Source: Pedobacter sp. D749 (lineage in GTDB: Bacteria > Bacteroidota > Bacteroidia > Sphingobacteriales > Sphingobacteriaceae). Taken from it: 64,000 nucleotides of DNA. Below, piece after piece: positions 42,441 to 51,319 of this stretch (position 1 is its first letter; the number at the start of each line of letters is the position of its first letter). The notes under the pieces were generated by a model. The model had not been told where the DNA came from. It saw only the letters and a list, made by a program, of their open reading frames with translations, and searched no databases. A program made the translations under genes and the position numbers. The stretch is taken from the NCBI RefSeq assembly GCF_019317285.1, contig NZ_CP079218.1, positions 2,232,001 through 2,296,000 of the forward strand, given 5' to 3'.

Positions 42441-44105
42441 ATGCTCCTCATACCAACGAAGAAAATTGTCTTGTGCTTTATAGCCTTATGCTCAATCTTT
42501 TTTACGGCTTATGCTAAGCCAAGAGCGCAACACTATCAGGCAGATATTGTAATCTATGGTGGAACATCAGCCGGTATAATTGCAGCCGTACGAGCTGCAA
42601 AGATGGGTAAAAGCGTTATCGTAGTTTCACCCGATCGGCATTTAGGTGGTTTGTCATCTTCAGGGTTAGGTTTTACCGACACGGGAGACAAATCAGTAAT
42701 TGGTGGCCTTGCCAGAACATTTTATCAGAAAGTTTATCAGCATTACCAGCAATCTGGAGCCTGGGAATGGCAGAAAAAAGAAGAATATGGCAATAAAGGA
42801 CAAGGTACACCTGCTATTGATGGGAAAGATCGGACCATGTGGATTTTCGAGCCTCATGTTGCTGAGCAGGTTATGGAAGACTTTGTCAAAGAAAATAAAT
42901 TAAAAATTTACCGCAATGAATGGCTGGAGCGAAAACAGGGGGTAAAGATGAAAGATGGCAAGATTATCAGTATCAAAACCTTATCCGGCAAAATTTTTAA
43001 TGCAAAAATGTATATCGATGCCACTTATGAAGGCGATTTAATGGCTGCAGCTAAAGTAAGCTATCATGTGGGCAGGGAAGCAAACCATACCTATAACGAG
43101 AAGTGGAATGGGGTACAGGCGCTGGTTTTTCAGCATGGGCATTATTTTAAAAATAATACCGATCCTTATCAAATTCCCGAAGATAAAACAAGCGGCCTGT
43201 TACCAGGTATTTCTACTGATCAACCTAGGCCGAACGGAACGGAAGACCATAAAGTTCAGGCCTATTGCTACCGGATGTGCCTGACTGATCAACCAGAAAA
43301 CAAAATTGAATTCCCGAAACCAGACCGCTACAATGCCAGGGATTACGAGTTGCTGTTAAGGGTATTTAGCACTGGCTGGAATGAGCTTTTTAATAAATAC
43401 GATCCTATTCCGAACCATAAAACAGATACCAATAACCACGGACCATTTAGTACCGATTTCATCGGAATGAATTATGCCTATCCTGAGGCAGACTACACAA
43501 AGCGCAAAGAAATTATTAAAGCCCACGAAAATTATCAAAAAGGATTAATGTACTTCATGGCCAACGATCCGCGGATGCCCGAAAAAATTCAGCAACAGGT
43601 TAGAAAATGGGGTTTGGCAAAAGATGAATTTAAAGATAACGGAAACTGGCCCTATCAGCTTTATGTACGGGAAGCCCGGAGAATGATAGGAGATTTCGTA
43701 ATGACGGAGAACGAAGTGCTCGGCAAAAAAGAAGTGCTAAATCCGATAGGGATGGGGTCTTATGCCTTAGACTCTCACAATGTACAACGGTATGTAACCG
43801 CTGAAGGATATGTGCAAAATGAAGGCGATATAGGGGTGAACGCACCGAAACCCTACAGTATTTCCTATCAGGCCATTGTGCCCAGGAAAACCGAATGTAA
43901 AAATTTATTGGTACCCGTTTGTTTGTCATCATCACATATTGCGTACGGATCTGTACGGATGGAGCCTGTATTTATGATCCTGGGCGAATCAGCTGCTACT
44001 GCTGCCTCTTTGGCAATAGATCATAAAGTCAATATTCAGGATGTAAATTATAATGAATTAAAAAACTTGTTGTTAAATCAAAAGCAGTATTTAACGCTTA
44101 AATAG
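42441..44105 (+). CDS. exported FAD-dependent oxidoreductase (FAD_oxidored type)
   Basis: About 554 residues from the ATG at 42441, which puts a signal peptide (KKIVLCFIALCSIFFTAYA) at the N terminus. The open frame reaches back to 42309 and an ATG at 42330 is possible, but these would bury the signal. The FAD motif is VIYGGTSAGIIAAVRAAKMGK (about 37-57), followed by LGGLSSSGLGFTDTG. A C-terminal segment carries FMILGESAATAASLA. These features match the exported FAD-dependent oxidoreductases often found in polysaccharide-degrading Bacteroidota. The substrate is unknown. It is followed by a long palindrome. Confidence 0.8.
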   Translation: MLLIPTKKIVLCFIALCSIFFTAYAKPRAQHYQADIVIYGGTSAGIIAAVRAAKMGKSVIVVSPDRHLGGLSSSGLGFTDTGDKSVIGGLARTFYQKVYQHYQQSGAWEWQKKEEYGNKGQGTPAIDGKDRTMWIFEPHVAEQVMEDFVKENKLKIYRNEWLERKQGVKMKDGKIISIKTLSGKIFNAKMYIDATYEGDLMAAAKVSYHVGREANHTYNEKWNGVQALVFQHGHYFKNNTDPYQIPEDKTSGLLPGISTDQPRPNGTEDHKVQAYCYRMCLTDQPENKIEFPKPDRYNARDYELLLRVFSTGWNELFNKYDPIPNHKTDTNNHGPFSTDFIGMNYAYPEADYTKRKEIIKAHENYQKGLMYFMANDPRMPEKIQQQVRKWGLAKDEFKDNGNWPYQLYVREARRMIGDFVMTENEVLGKKEVLNPIGMGSYALDSHNVQRYVTAEGYVQNEGDIGVNAPKPYSISYQAIVPRKTECKNLLVPVCLSSSHIAYGSVRMEPVFMILGESAATAASLAIDHKVNIQDVNYNELKNLLLNQKQYLTLK

Positions 44106-44131
44106 GCCCTTTTTTATGGAAATGAAATTGC

Positions 44132-44169
44132 TACTATACCAAAGGATAGCGCTATCCTTTGGTATAGTA
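44132..44169. terminator. 38-base perfect palindrome, terminator
   Basis: TACTATACCAAAGGATAGC followed by its exact complement, ending GGTATAGTA, then TAGCTTTTTG. With no loop bases beyond the turn it would form a very stable hairpin. It lies 26 bases after the FAD oxidoreductase stop. Confidence 0.7.
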
Positions 44170-44224
44170 ATAGCTTTTTGATACTTCGTATCTATAATTT
44201 TGCCAGACATAAAAAGGCAAAAAA

Positions 44225-44821
44225 ATGAAAATATTACATCTAATATCAAGCCCGAGGGGTGAAGCATCTTTCAGTATTAAATTGGGAAATGCAATTGTTG
44301 AAAAATTACAGGCCGCAAATCCTGGAAGCACTTTAACTACACGCGATCTTACCAATACCCCATTTCCCCATTTGGAAGAGGTACACATCAATTCTTTTTT
44401 TACACCGCTAGAAAATCACACGGCAGAATTTACGGAAGCGATAAAACATTCGAATGAGGCTATTGCCGAACTTAAAGATGCTGACGTGATTGTAATCGGT
44501 GCACCGTTGTATAATTTCGGCATTCCTTCTACTTTAAAAGCATGGATCGATCATATTGCACGTGTCGGTCAAACATTCAGCTACTCAGAAAAGGGCCCTG
44601 AAGGTTTGGTAAAAAACAAAAAAGTATACCTGGCGATTTCTTCCGGTGGTGTATATTCAGAAGGACCGATGAAACCTTATGATTTTACAGAATCTTATTT
44701 AAGATCCGTTCTTGGTTTTATGGGCATGACCGATATTACCGCATATCGAGCAGAAGGCGTAAGCATCCCGGATTTAAAGGAAGTGGCTTTGGATAAAGCA
44801 ATCGAAAGTATATCAATTTAG
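44225..44821 (+). CDS. azoR: FMN-dependent NADH-azoreductase
   Basis: A 198-residue flavodoxin-fold enzyme. SSPRGEASFSIKLG (8-21) is the FMN phosphate loop; APLYNFGIPSTLKAWIDHI is the second conserved flavin segment, and SSGGVYSEG the third. The length is standard for AzoR. It reduces azo compounds and quinones with NADH through FMN. It stands alone between two stem-loops and converges on the response-regulator gene. Confidence 0.9.
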   Translation: MKILHLISSPRGEASFSIKLGNAIVEKLQAANPGSTLTTRDLTNTPFPHLEEVHINSFFTPLENHTAEFTEAIKHSNEAIAELKDADVIVIGAPLYNFGIPSTLKAWIDHIARVGQTFSYSEKGPEGLVKNKKVYLAISSGGVYSEGPMKPYDFTESYLRSVLGFMGMTDITAYRAEGVSIPDLKEVALDKAIESISI

Positions 44822-44831
44822 ATGGTTAATT

Positions 44832-44895
44832 AGTCATTAGTTCACTGGCCATTAGTAAAATTAAATAATCGACTAAAGACTGTGAACTAATGACT
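44832..44895. terminator. 14-bp-arm inverted repeat between convergent genes
   Basis: AGTCATTAGTTCAC and GTGAACTAATGACT are perfect complements 36 bases apart, in the gap between azoR and the response-regulator gene. Either a two-way terminator or a small repeat element. Confidence 0.55.
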
Positions 44896-44908
44896 TTGAA
44901 TTAAAAGA

Positions 44909-45271
44909 TTACGCTGCTAAATATTTATCAACCCTGCTGGCAAAATCATTCAGATCAAAAGGTTTATTGATAAAATCTTCTGCATCACATTTGGCCTTCA
45001 CTGCGTTCAAGTGGTTATTGGCCGACATCATCATAACCGGAATATCATGTGTTTTAATATTTCGCTTGAGGGTATTGCAGATGTCCAGCCCGTTTCCATC
45101 TGGTAACATAATATCAAGAATTACCATATCTGGCAGATGTTTACTCATTTGAAGCCAAAAATCGTTGGAATTAGGGCAGGTCTTTACCTCATAAAGTTCT
45201 TCGATCAATAAAAATTCGATGATTTCCCTGATACTCGGATTGTCTTCCACTACATAGATGCACTTTTTCAT
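44909..45271 (-). CDS. single-domain response regulator (receiver only)
   Basis: A 120-residue CheY-like receiver with no output domain. The acidic pair is Glu9-Asp10, the phosphoacceptor is Asp53 (VILDIMLPDG), the switch residue is Ser83 and the conserved Lys is Lys103 (NKPF). It would pass a phosphoryl group or bind partners directly. No histidine kinase lies nearby. Confidence 0.9.
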   Translation of the reverse strand: MKKCIYVVEDNPSIREIIEFLLIEELYEVKTCPNSNDFWLQMSKHLPDMVILDIMLPDGNGLDICNTLKRNIKTHDIPVMMMSANNHLNAVKAKCDAEDFINKPFDLNDFASRVDKYLAA

Positions 45272-45424
45272 AAGCTCTACTTTTATTATATGGATAACTT
45301 ACCTAGCTATCAGATGTTTAAGATAGTTATACACAATATAAGAGTTATTAACCTTCATCATCGCCCGTGTCATGCATTTCTATAATTTTCATGTTGACTA
45401 AAAAAAATATAAAAATAAATTTTG

Positions 45425-45450
45425 ATACTAATTTTTTTAGTATAGATTTG
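45425..45450 (+). promoter_or_regulatory. promoter with overlapping palindrome
   Basis: ATACTAA and TTAGTAT are 7-bp arms 5 bases apart (45425-45443). They run into a TAGATTTG -7-type element at 45443-45450. It would drive the small gene at 45564. Confidence 0.45.
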
Positions 45451-45563
45451 CTTTTGAAGTGACAGAATACAAAGAATTTTAAGATAACTCTTTGTATTTA
45501 AAAGATGATTTTAAACAAAAAGCTTCTAACTTGGTTTTGTTTGCTGATATATTTATTTTTTAT

Positions 45564-45878
45564 ATGACCGTTACCGTTTTAGCCATATTCGAAACAGATT
45601 TTAGACCAGATCTTTCATTAGGTAAAATCATGAATGAAAGATTGAGAGTTGCTGCCGCAGATTTACAGGATATCCATTTGCAGCATTTACAAGCCATTGG
45701 GCAACGTAACGACGATCTGGTGGTGTATATCAGTTACAACCCAAAATATAAGATTAAATGGCGTGTTGTTAACGATGTGCCGGAGGATGTAGAAAACTTC
45801 GTAGCGCAAACCTGTGGTAATTTAGGCTACATCCATTGGAAAACAGCTTCTGTTAATGTTTTTAAGGGAAGTGAATAG
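45564..45878 (+). CDS. small hypothetical protein
   Basis: About 104 residues if started at the ATG at 45564; the frame is open to a TTG at 45492. The recognisable part is soluble: an early helix with NERLRVAAADLQDIHLQHL and a beta-rich end with LVVYISYNPKYKIKWRVVND. There are no Cys motifs beyond one Cys. I recognise no family. It is preceded by a promoter-like element at 45443 and followed by a REP element. Confidence 0.5.
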   Translation: MTVTVLAIFETDFRPDLSLGKIMNERLRVAAADLQDIHLQHLQAIGQRNDDLVVYISYNPKYKIKWRVVNDVPEDVENFVAQTCGNLGYIHWKTASVNVFKGSE

Positions 45879-45904
45879 TTATGAAATACTTTTAAAAAAA
45901 AGAT

Positions 45905-46026
45905 CGTCATCTCGCCTGAAGCGCAGAGGAATGGAGAGATCTATCTAGACAGATTTTGCTTCGCAGAACCTTCGGATTCTCGACTGCGTTGCCCCGATGG
46001 CTATCGGGGCCGCTCGAAATGATGAC
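45905..46026. repeat. REP-like inverted repeat, type CGTCATCTCG (copy 2)
   Basis: Begins CGTCATCTCGCCTGAAGCGC and ends CCGCTCGAAATGATGAC. An inner hairpin GCCCCGATGGCTATCGGGGC lies near the right end. Related to the elements at 25951, 50041 and 52814. Confidence 0.75.
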
Positions 46027-46088
46027 CGCTTAGATATAGAGTCGCAACCTTATTATATTAATGCTCAATAAGAAGAATTGACAATCTA

Positions 46089-47180
46089 TTAAACTAAAAA
46101 CCCACCACCCAATAGATCATTTCCTTCGTAAAATACCGCGGATTGACCTGGTGCTATTGCTGAAACATTATGATCGAAAACCACACGCATTTTATCTTTT
46201 TCCTGCACAATTGTACTTAACATACCCGCATCTTTATAACGGATTTTGGTAATCACATCATTCATTGGCTCTTCAATGCTCGCATATTTTATCAGGTTAA
46301 TGTTGCGTACCATAGCTTCGCGGCGTTCAAGCTCCTCAGCTTTACCTAAAACTACGGTATTGCTCTCAGGCAGAATCTGCGTTACAAACATAGGCTCACC
46401 AAAGGCAACACCTAAACCTTTACGTTGCCCGATGGTATAAAAAGGATAACCTTTATGTTGTCCAACAACCATTCCATTACTTAAAATGAAATTTCCGCCG
46501 GCTACTCTGTCTTCTAAATCCTCTACTTTATGTTTTAAGAAAGCCCTGTAATCGTTATCCGGCACAAAGCAGATTTCGTAACTCTCCGATTTTTTGGCCA
46601 GTTCCTCTTGCCCCATATCTAAAGCCATCTGTCTGATATCAGATTTTGCAAAGCTGCCCAATGGGAATTTAGTTCGCGAAAGGTTCTCTTGCGAAACACC
46701 CCAAAGTACATAAGATTGATCCTTATTTTCGTCTTTTCCTTTTGAAATTACATAACGACCGCTGTCTTGCTGACGGATGTTAGCATAATGCCCGGTTGCA
46801 ATAAATTCGCAATCCAGTTTATTGGCACGTTTTAAAAGCGCTTCCCATTTAATGTGTGTATTGCATAATACACATGGGTTAGGCGTTCTTCCGGCAAGAT
46901 ATTCGTCAACAAAATTATCGATTACATAATCGCCAAATTCATCCCTGATATCAAGGATATAATGCGGAAAACCATAGTTTACAGCAAGTGTACGGGCGTC
47001 GTTAATACTATCTAATGAGCAACATCCAGTTTCCTTACTGCTACCACCAGAAGTAGCATAATCCCAGGTCTTCATAGTTAAGCCAATAACCTCATAACCC
47101 TGCTCATGCAACATTACAGCCGCTACCGAACTATCAACCCCGCCACTCATGGCAACCAGAATCCTACCGTTTTTACTCAT
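46089..47180 (-). CDS. mnmA: tRNA-specific 2-thiouridylase
   Basis: A 363-residue enzyme. The ATP pyrophosphatase loop is AMSGGVDSSVAA (10-21). The catalytic cysteines are Cys106 in PCVLCN and Cys204 in SYEICFVPD. A C-terminal beta domain runs to the end. It adds sulfur to U34 of tRNAs for Lys, Glu and Gln. The length is normal. It is monocistronic on the minus strand, with a 504-base region upstream. Confidence 0.94.
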   Translation of the reverse strand: MSKNGRILVAMSGGVDSSVAAVMLHEQGYEVIGLTMKTWDYATSGGSSKETGCCSLDSINDARTLAVNYGFPHYILDIRDEFGDYVIDNFVDEYLAGRTPNPCVLCNTHIKWEALLKRANKLDCEFIATGHYANIRQQDSGRYVISKGKDENKDQSYVLWGVSQENLSRTKFPLGSFAKSDIRQMALDMGQEELAKKSESYEICFVPDNDYRAFLKHKVEDLEDRVAGGNFILSNGMVVGQHKGYPFYTIGQRKGLGVAFGEPMFVTQILPESNTVVLGKAEELERREAMVRNINLIKYASIEEPMNDVITKIRYKDAGMLSTIVQEKDKMRVVFDHNVSAIAPGQSAVFYEGNDLLGGGFLV

Positions 47181-47360
47181 CTTAAAAATATTGGATGCAA
47201 AAATAAGGTTTATTTAGCTGAAATTATTTAAAGCAAGTCAGTTACTTGTAAAAAGCGGTTCCTAAATTGCTTAAGCTTATCACTTATATGTACTAAAATG
47301 GCTTAGGTGGTCAATATTTTTTTGAAAACGAGTGGTACGTTGTTAATGGGAGATGTTAGT

Positions 47361-47409
47361 CCTGCTATCCCTTCAAGTCCAACGAGCGAGGACTTGGAGG
47401 GAGAGCAGG
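47361..47409. repeat. imperfect hairpin with 20-bp arms
   Basis: CCTGCTATCCCTTCAAGTCC pairs with GGACTTGGAGGGAGAGCAGG except at three positions, with a 9-base loop. Confidence 0.6.
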
Positions 47410-47509
47410 TTTATTCAACAACGTCTGTACTTATAAATTAAAAGAAGTCAAATTTAAAATAACACGGTGCAATAACTTGACTTCTTTGGCAATGAAAAAG
47501 AACACGCAT

Positions 47510-47541
47510 AAACCTCGCAGGTTTTAAAACCTGCGAGGTTT
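47510..47541. repeat. 32-base perfect palindrome
   Basis: AAACCTCGCAGGTTTT is followed at once by its exact complement. This is a short palindromic element of the kind scattered in Bacteroidota genomes. No U tract follows. Confidence 0.65.
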
Positions 47542-47684
47542 GAATTACAATAAGTTGTACCTTCAAGCCTATTAAATGTATTTTTTATTTTACTTAAACG
47601 TTTTAGTTTTATGTTTTATGCATATTTGAAGATAAATTAATACCTTAGAATTTTCAACAAAACAAGCTAAATTTTAAAACAGAT

Positions 47685-49970
47685 ATGATTAAAAAAATTA
47701 TCCTGCCTTGTCTTTTGCTATCAGCCCTTATTACTTCGGCACAACAGAACCTGGTGCAGTATGTTAAGCCCATTATTGGTACATCTAAAATGGGGCATAC
47801 CTATCCTGGCGCAACAGTTCCATTTGGCTCGGTTCAGCTAAGCCCCGAAACAGATACTTTATCCTACGAAGTAAACGGAAAATACAATGGCGATGTATAT
47901 AAATATTGTGCAGGTTATAAATATGAGGATAAAACCATTACCGGCTTTAGTCATACACATTTTAGTGGTACGGGGCACTCGGATTTAGGTGACTTTTTGA
48001 TTATGCCTACGCAAGGTAAATTACAATTGAATCCTGGTACGGCATCAGATCCAAAAGGTGGTTACCGTTCTGCATTTTCTCATGCCAATGAGGTTGCAGA
48101 GGCAGGTTATTACAAAGTGAAATTGGATGATGATAACATTACCGCCGAATTAACCTCAACCACAAGGGTAGGGATGCATCAATATACTTTTCCTAAATCG
48201 GATCAATCGCATATTATTTTGGACCTGATGGCTGGTATTTACAATTACGAAGAAAAAACCGTGTGGACTTACGTTCGTGTTGTGAATGATACGCTAATTA
48301 CCGGTTACCGTCAAACCAATGGGTGGGCGAGAACCAGAACAGTTTATTTTGCAATGAGTTTTTCTAAACCTTTTAAAAGCTATGGACGTAAAAGTTACGA
48401 TGCTAAACAGGCTTACAGAGGTTTTTGGGGAAAGTTTAACCAGGAACAGAACTTCCCTGAAATTGCAGGCAAGAAGTTAAAAATGTACTTCGATTTCGAT
48501 ACCCAAGAAGGAGAGAAGATTAAAATTAAATTTGCGCTATCGCCAGTTAGCCAGGAAAATGCTTTGCAGAACATGCGTGCAGAAATTTCTGGCTGGGATT
48601 TCGAAAAAGTGAAAGCTCAGGCACAGACTACCTGGAATAAAGAATTGAATAAAATCCAGGTAACAACCTCAAATGATAATAAAATAAACTTTTATACTGC
48701 TTTATACCATGCTTTTATCAATCCAACAACCTATACTGATATTAATGGGGAGTATAAAGGTTTAGACCAAGGGGTACATAAAGCTGAGGGCTTTACTAAT
48801 TACACAACATTCTCACTTTGGGATACTTATAGGGCCTTACATCCATTCTTTAATATTATACAGCCAGGCCGAAGTAATGACATGGTAAAATCGATGATGG
48901 CACATTATGATCAGAGTAGTTTACATATGTTGCCGATCTGGTCGCATTATGCCAACGATAACTGGTGTATGAGTGGTTATCATAGTGTTTCTGTAATATC
49001 TGATGCGATTATTAAGGGCACCTATAATGGCGATGCAAACAAAGCATTGGATGCCTGCATTGCAACAGCAAAACACCGTGACTATGAAGGAATTGGCTAT
49101 TACATAGATAAGGGTTATATCCCTGCAGAAAAATCGGGCATTTCAGTTTCAAACAACTTAGAATATTCTTACGATGACTGGTCGATTGCACAATTGGCTA
49201 AGAAATTAAACCGTATGGATGTTTACGACGAGTTTATCAAACGTGCTAACAACTGGAAAAACAACTACGACAGTGCATCTGGTTTTATGCGTCCGAAACT
49301 GGCAGATGGAACATTTAAAAAACAATTTGACCCAAAAGATACCGAAGGACAAGGCTTTATTGAAGGTAACAGCTGGAACTACAGTTTCTTTGTTCCTCAA
49401 GATCCGGCTTCGCTGATTGAAATGATGGGCGGCAAAAAGAAATTTGCAATGCGTTTAGATACTTTATTTACGATGCATTTACCTGATGAGTTTTTTGCAC
49501 ATACAGAAGATATTACGCGCGAAGGTATTATTGGTGGATATGTGCATGGTAATGAGCCTGCACATCATATCGCTTACCTTTATAACTGGACCGACCAGCC
49601 ATGGAAAACACAGGCGCAGATCCGCCACATCCTAAACATGCAGTACAAACCTACTGCTGATGGTTTGGGTGGAAATGATGACTGTGGCCAGATGAGTGCC
49701 TGGTATATGTTTTCTTCGTTAGGTTTTTATCCGGTAGCACCAGGTTCTGATGTATATTCTTTAGGCAGTCCTTTGGTTAATAATGCTGTAATTAATTTAG
49801 AGAACAGCAAAACATTTACTGTTGAAGCCATCAAACAAAGCGATAAAAATGTATATGTAGAAAAAGTTTTATTGAACGGCAAAGAAATTACCGATCATAA
49901 AATTAAACACTCAGATATCACCAACGGTGGAAAGCTTACTTTTTACATGAGCGCAAAACCCAAGAAATAG
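47685..49970 (+). CDS. GH92-family alpha-mannosidase
   Basis: A 761-residue exported glycosidase with a signal peptide ending near LITSAQQ. The family start is clear: YVKPIIGTSKMGHTYPGATVP. Other hallmarks are GFSHTHFSGTGHSD, SLWDTYRALHP, EGNSWNYSFFVPQD and GNDDCGQMSAWYMFSSLGFYP. GH92 enzymes are Ca2+-dependent exo-alpha-mannosidases acting on yeast mannan or N-glycans. The length is typical. It is a solitary gene, with no SusCD next to it, and has its own terminator. Confidence 0.93.
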   Translation: MIKKIILPCLLLSALITSAQQNLVQYVKPIIGTSKMGHTYPGATVPFGSVQLSPETDTLSYEVNGKYNGDVYKYCAGYKYEDKTITGFSHTHFSGTGHSDLGDFLIMPTQGKLQLNPGTASDPKGGYRSAFSHANEVAEAGYYKVKLDDDNITAELTSTTRVGMHQYTFPKSDQSHIILDLMAGIYNYEEKTVWTYVRVVNDTLITGYRQTNGWARTRTVYFAMSFSKPFKSYGRKSYDAKQAYRGFWGKFNQEQNFPEIAGKKLKMYFDFDTQEGEKIKIKFALSPVSQENALQNMRAEISGWDFEKVKAQAQTTWNKELNKIQVTTSNDNKINFYTALYHAFINPTTYTDINGEYKGLDQGVHKAEGFTNYTTFSLWDTYRALHPFFNIIQPGRSNDMVKSMMAHYDQSSLHMLPIWSHYANDNWCMSGYHSVSVISDAIIKGTYNGDANKALDACIATAKHRDYEGIGYYIDKGYIPAEKSGISVSNNLEYSYDDWSIAQLAKKLNRMDVYDEFIKRANNWKNNYDSASGFMRPKLADGTFKKQFDPKDTEGQGFIEGNSWNYSFFVPQDPASLIEMMGGKKKFAMRLDTLFTMHLPDEFFAHTEDITREGIIGGYVHGNEPAHHIAYLYNWTDQPWKTQAQIRHILNMQYKPTADGLGGNDDCGQMSAWYMFSSLGFYPVAPGSDVYSLGSPLVNNAVINLENSKTFTVEAIKQSDKNVYVEKVLLNGKEITDHKIKHSDITNGGKLTFYMSAKPKK

Positions 49971-49991
49971 CGATACATCCATTTAGAATTT

Positions 49992-50026
49992 AACCGCTGA
50001 CTAATTTTTGGTCAGCGGTTTTTTTT
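49992..50026 (+). terminator. intrinsic terminator after GH92 gene
   Basis: AACCGCTGAC and GTCAGCGGTT form a 10-bp stem with a 9-base loop, followed by eight further T residues. Confidence 0.85.
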
Positions 50027-50040
50027 GTTTACCCTTCGAA

Positions 50041-50166
50041 TGTCGTCCTTTCGAGCGAAACAGATAGCTATCGGGTGCAACATAGTCGAGAACCCGAAGG
50101 CTCTGCGAAGCAAAATTTATCTCGAGATAGATCTCTCCATTTCACTGCGTTCCAGTCGAGATGACG
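50041..50166. repeat. REP-like inverted repeat (copy 3)
   Basis: Begins TGTCGTCCTTTCGAGCGAAA and ends GCGTTCCAGTCGAGATGACG. The interior holds GAGAACCCGAAGGCTCTGCG and AGATAGATCTCTCC. It is related, partly in inverted orientation, to the element at 45905. Confidence 0.75.
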
Positions 50167-50342
50167 ATACTTTTTATTAAATTCTCTGCATTTATAACGG
50201 AGTGAAGGCAAGAGCCATTGTCGACCAAATTTTCGTGTTTTCCTTGCCTCTGTAGCAAAAAAACACACCAATTCTTTCTCTAGATAATCTGTTTTTGATG
50301 AAAGCCTATAATTAAAAATAAATTTTGGTACCTGATTTATTT

Positions 50343-50358
50343 ATCGCAATATTGCGAT
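50343..50358. promoter_or_regulatory. ArsR operator, 16-bp perfect palindrome
   Basis: ATCGCAATATTGCGAT ends 8 bases before the arsR start codon. Position and symmetry fit autorepression by the ArsR encoded next. Confidence 0.75.
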
Positions 50359-50366
50359 GTAAAATT

Positions 50367-50696
50367 ATGGGACTTACCAAAACAGAAATCTTTACTGAAG
50401 AACAGAACCAGATGGCAGCCTTATTAAAAGCGATGGCACATCCTGCGCGGATTGCGATTCTTCAGCGTATCCTTAAATCGAATACCTGTATCTGTGGTGA
50501 TTTGGTTGAAGAACTTGGCTTAGCTCAGGCGACCATTTCTCAGCATTTAAAAGAACTTAAAAATGCCGGTATTATACAGGGAACCATCGAAGGGGTGAGT
50601 ATATGTTACTGCATAGAACCTAAAACCTGGAAGTTATTACAAACACAGCTAGACGATTTCTTTGCCTCATATAAAGGCGAACAAAACTGCTGTTAA
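50367..50696 (+). CDS. arsR: ArsR-family arsenic-responsive repressor
   Basis: A 109-residue winged-helix regulator from the ATG at 50367; an upstream in-frame start at 50325 would cross the operator. The helix-turn-helix is LVEELGLAQATISQHLKEL (46-64). Just before it lies NTCICGDL with Cys41 and Cys43, the place where ArsR binds As(III) (ELCVCDL in the classic type). A Cys-Cys pair ends the protein. It should leave the operator when arsenite binds and so induce the four-gene operon. Confidence 0.9.
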   Translation: MGLTKTEIFTEEQNQMAALLKAMAHPARIAILQRILKSNTCICGDLVEELGLAQATISQHLKELKNAGIIQGTIEGVSICYCIEPKTWKLLQTQLDDFFASYKGEQNCC

Positions 50697-50722
50697 AATT
50701 TTTTATATAAATCAATCGTTAA

Positions 50723-50738
50723 ATTGCAATATTATGAT
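50723..50738. promoter_or_regulatory. degenerate second ArsR operator over a start codon
   Basis: ATTGCAATATTATGAT matches the upstream operator at 13 of 16 positions and covers the ATG (50734) of the next gene. It may be a weak second binding site inside the operon. Confidence 0.45.
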
Positions 50739-51300
50739 CAATACATCTTCGACAACATGGAGCAGCTTTAAAGCTCAACTTCAACAACATCCAGAATTGC
50801 TATTCCAGTTTCAATATGCTCCGGGTAAATGGGTGAATGCCAATTATCACATCACTGAAATTAAACAGGCACCGATTGTTTCGGTAGATTGCGGAGGAGT
50901 GATGAACGCCTGGACAGAAATTATAGTACAGTTATGGGAGCCCACTGAAGACGAAGAGGGTAGAGCCATGCAAGTAAAAAAAGTATTATCTATCATTAAC
51001 ATGGTAGAAAGCAAACTTCCGCTAAACCCCAATGGAATTGTGAAAATTGAATTTGGCAATTATGCGTTCGATACCAGGCAGATGTTTCCAGGTGAATTTA
51101 AAATTGACGGCGAGAACCTGATTTTGGATCTAACACCTGATGCTACCCAATGTAAAGCAATTAACCGTGGCGGTAGTTGTGGTACTACCGCAGCAGGTGA
51201 AGAATGCTGTGCACCTGCTCAGCCTGTAAAAAGAAAAATCAAGTTGGTTAACCTCGCTGCTGATCAAAATAATTGTACACCAGGCAGCGGTTGTTGTTAA
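50734..51300 (+). CDS. DUF6428-like protein with Cys-rich tail
   Basis: A 188-residue protein from the ATG at 50734. A longer frame from 50662 overlaps arsR and is not needed. The globular part (about 1-135) matches my recollection of DUF6428 proteins in arsenic operons (TWSSFKAQLQQHPELLFQFQ). The tail has seven Cys in 49 residues: 140, 149, 158, 159, 181, 187 and 188, a likely thiolate metalloid-binding region. It lies between arsR and arsC. It may chaperone or buffer arsenite; this is inferred from context. Confidence 0.7.
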   Translation: MINTSSTTWSSFKAQLQQHPELLFQFQYAPGKWVNANYHITEIKQAPIVSVDCGGVMNAWTEIIVQLWEPTEDEEGRAMQVKKVLSIINMVESKLPLNPNGIVKIEFGNYAFDTRQMFPGEFKIDGENLILDLTPDATQCKAINRGGSCGTTAAGEECCAPAQPVKRKIKLVNLAADQNNCTPGSGCC

Positions 51301-51319
51301 GAATTTAAATTTTAAAATA

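Larger units (their letters stand above)
47181..47684. other. 504-base divergent intergenic region with two hairpins
   Basis: Between mnmA (minus) and the GH92 gene (plus). It holds an imperfect 20-bp-arm hairpin at 47361-47409 and a perfect 32-base palindrome at 47510-47541. The last 100 bases are AT-rich and should contain the GH92 promoter. I see no gene. Confidence 0.55.
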
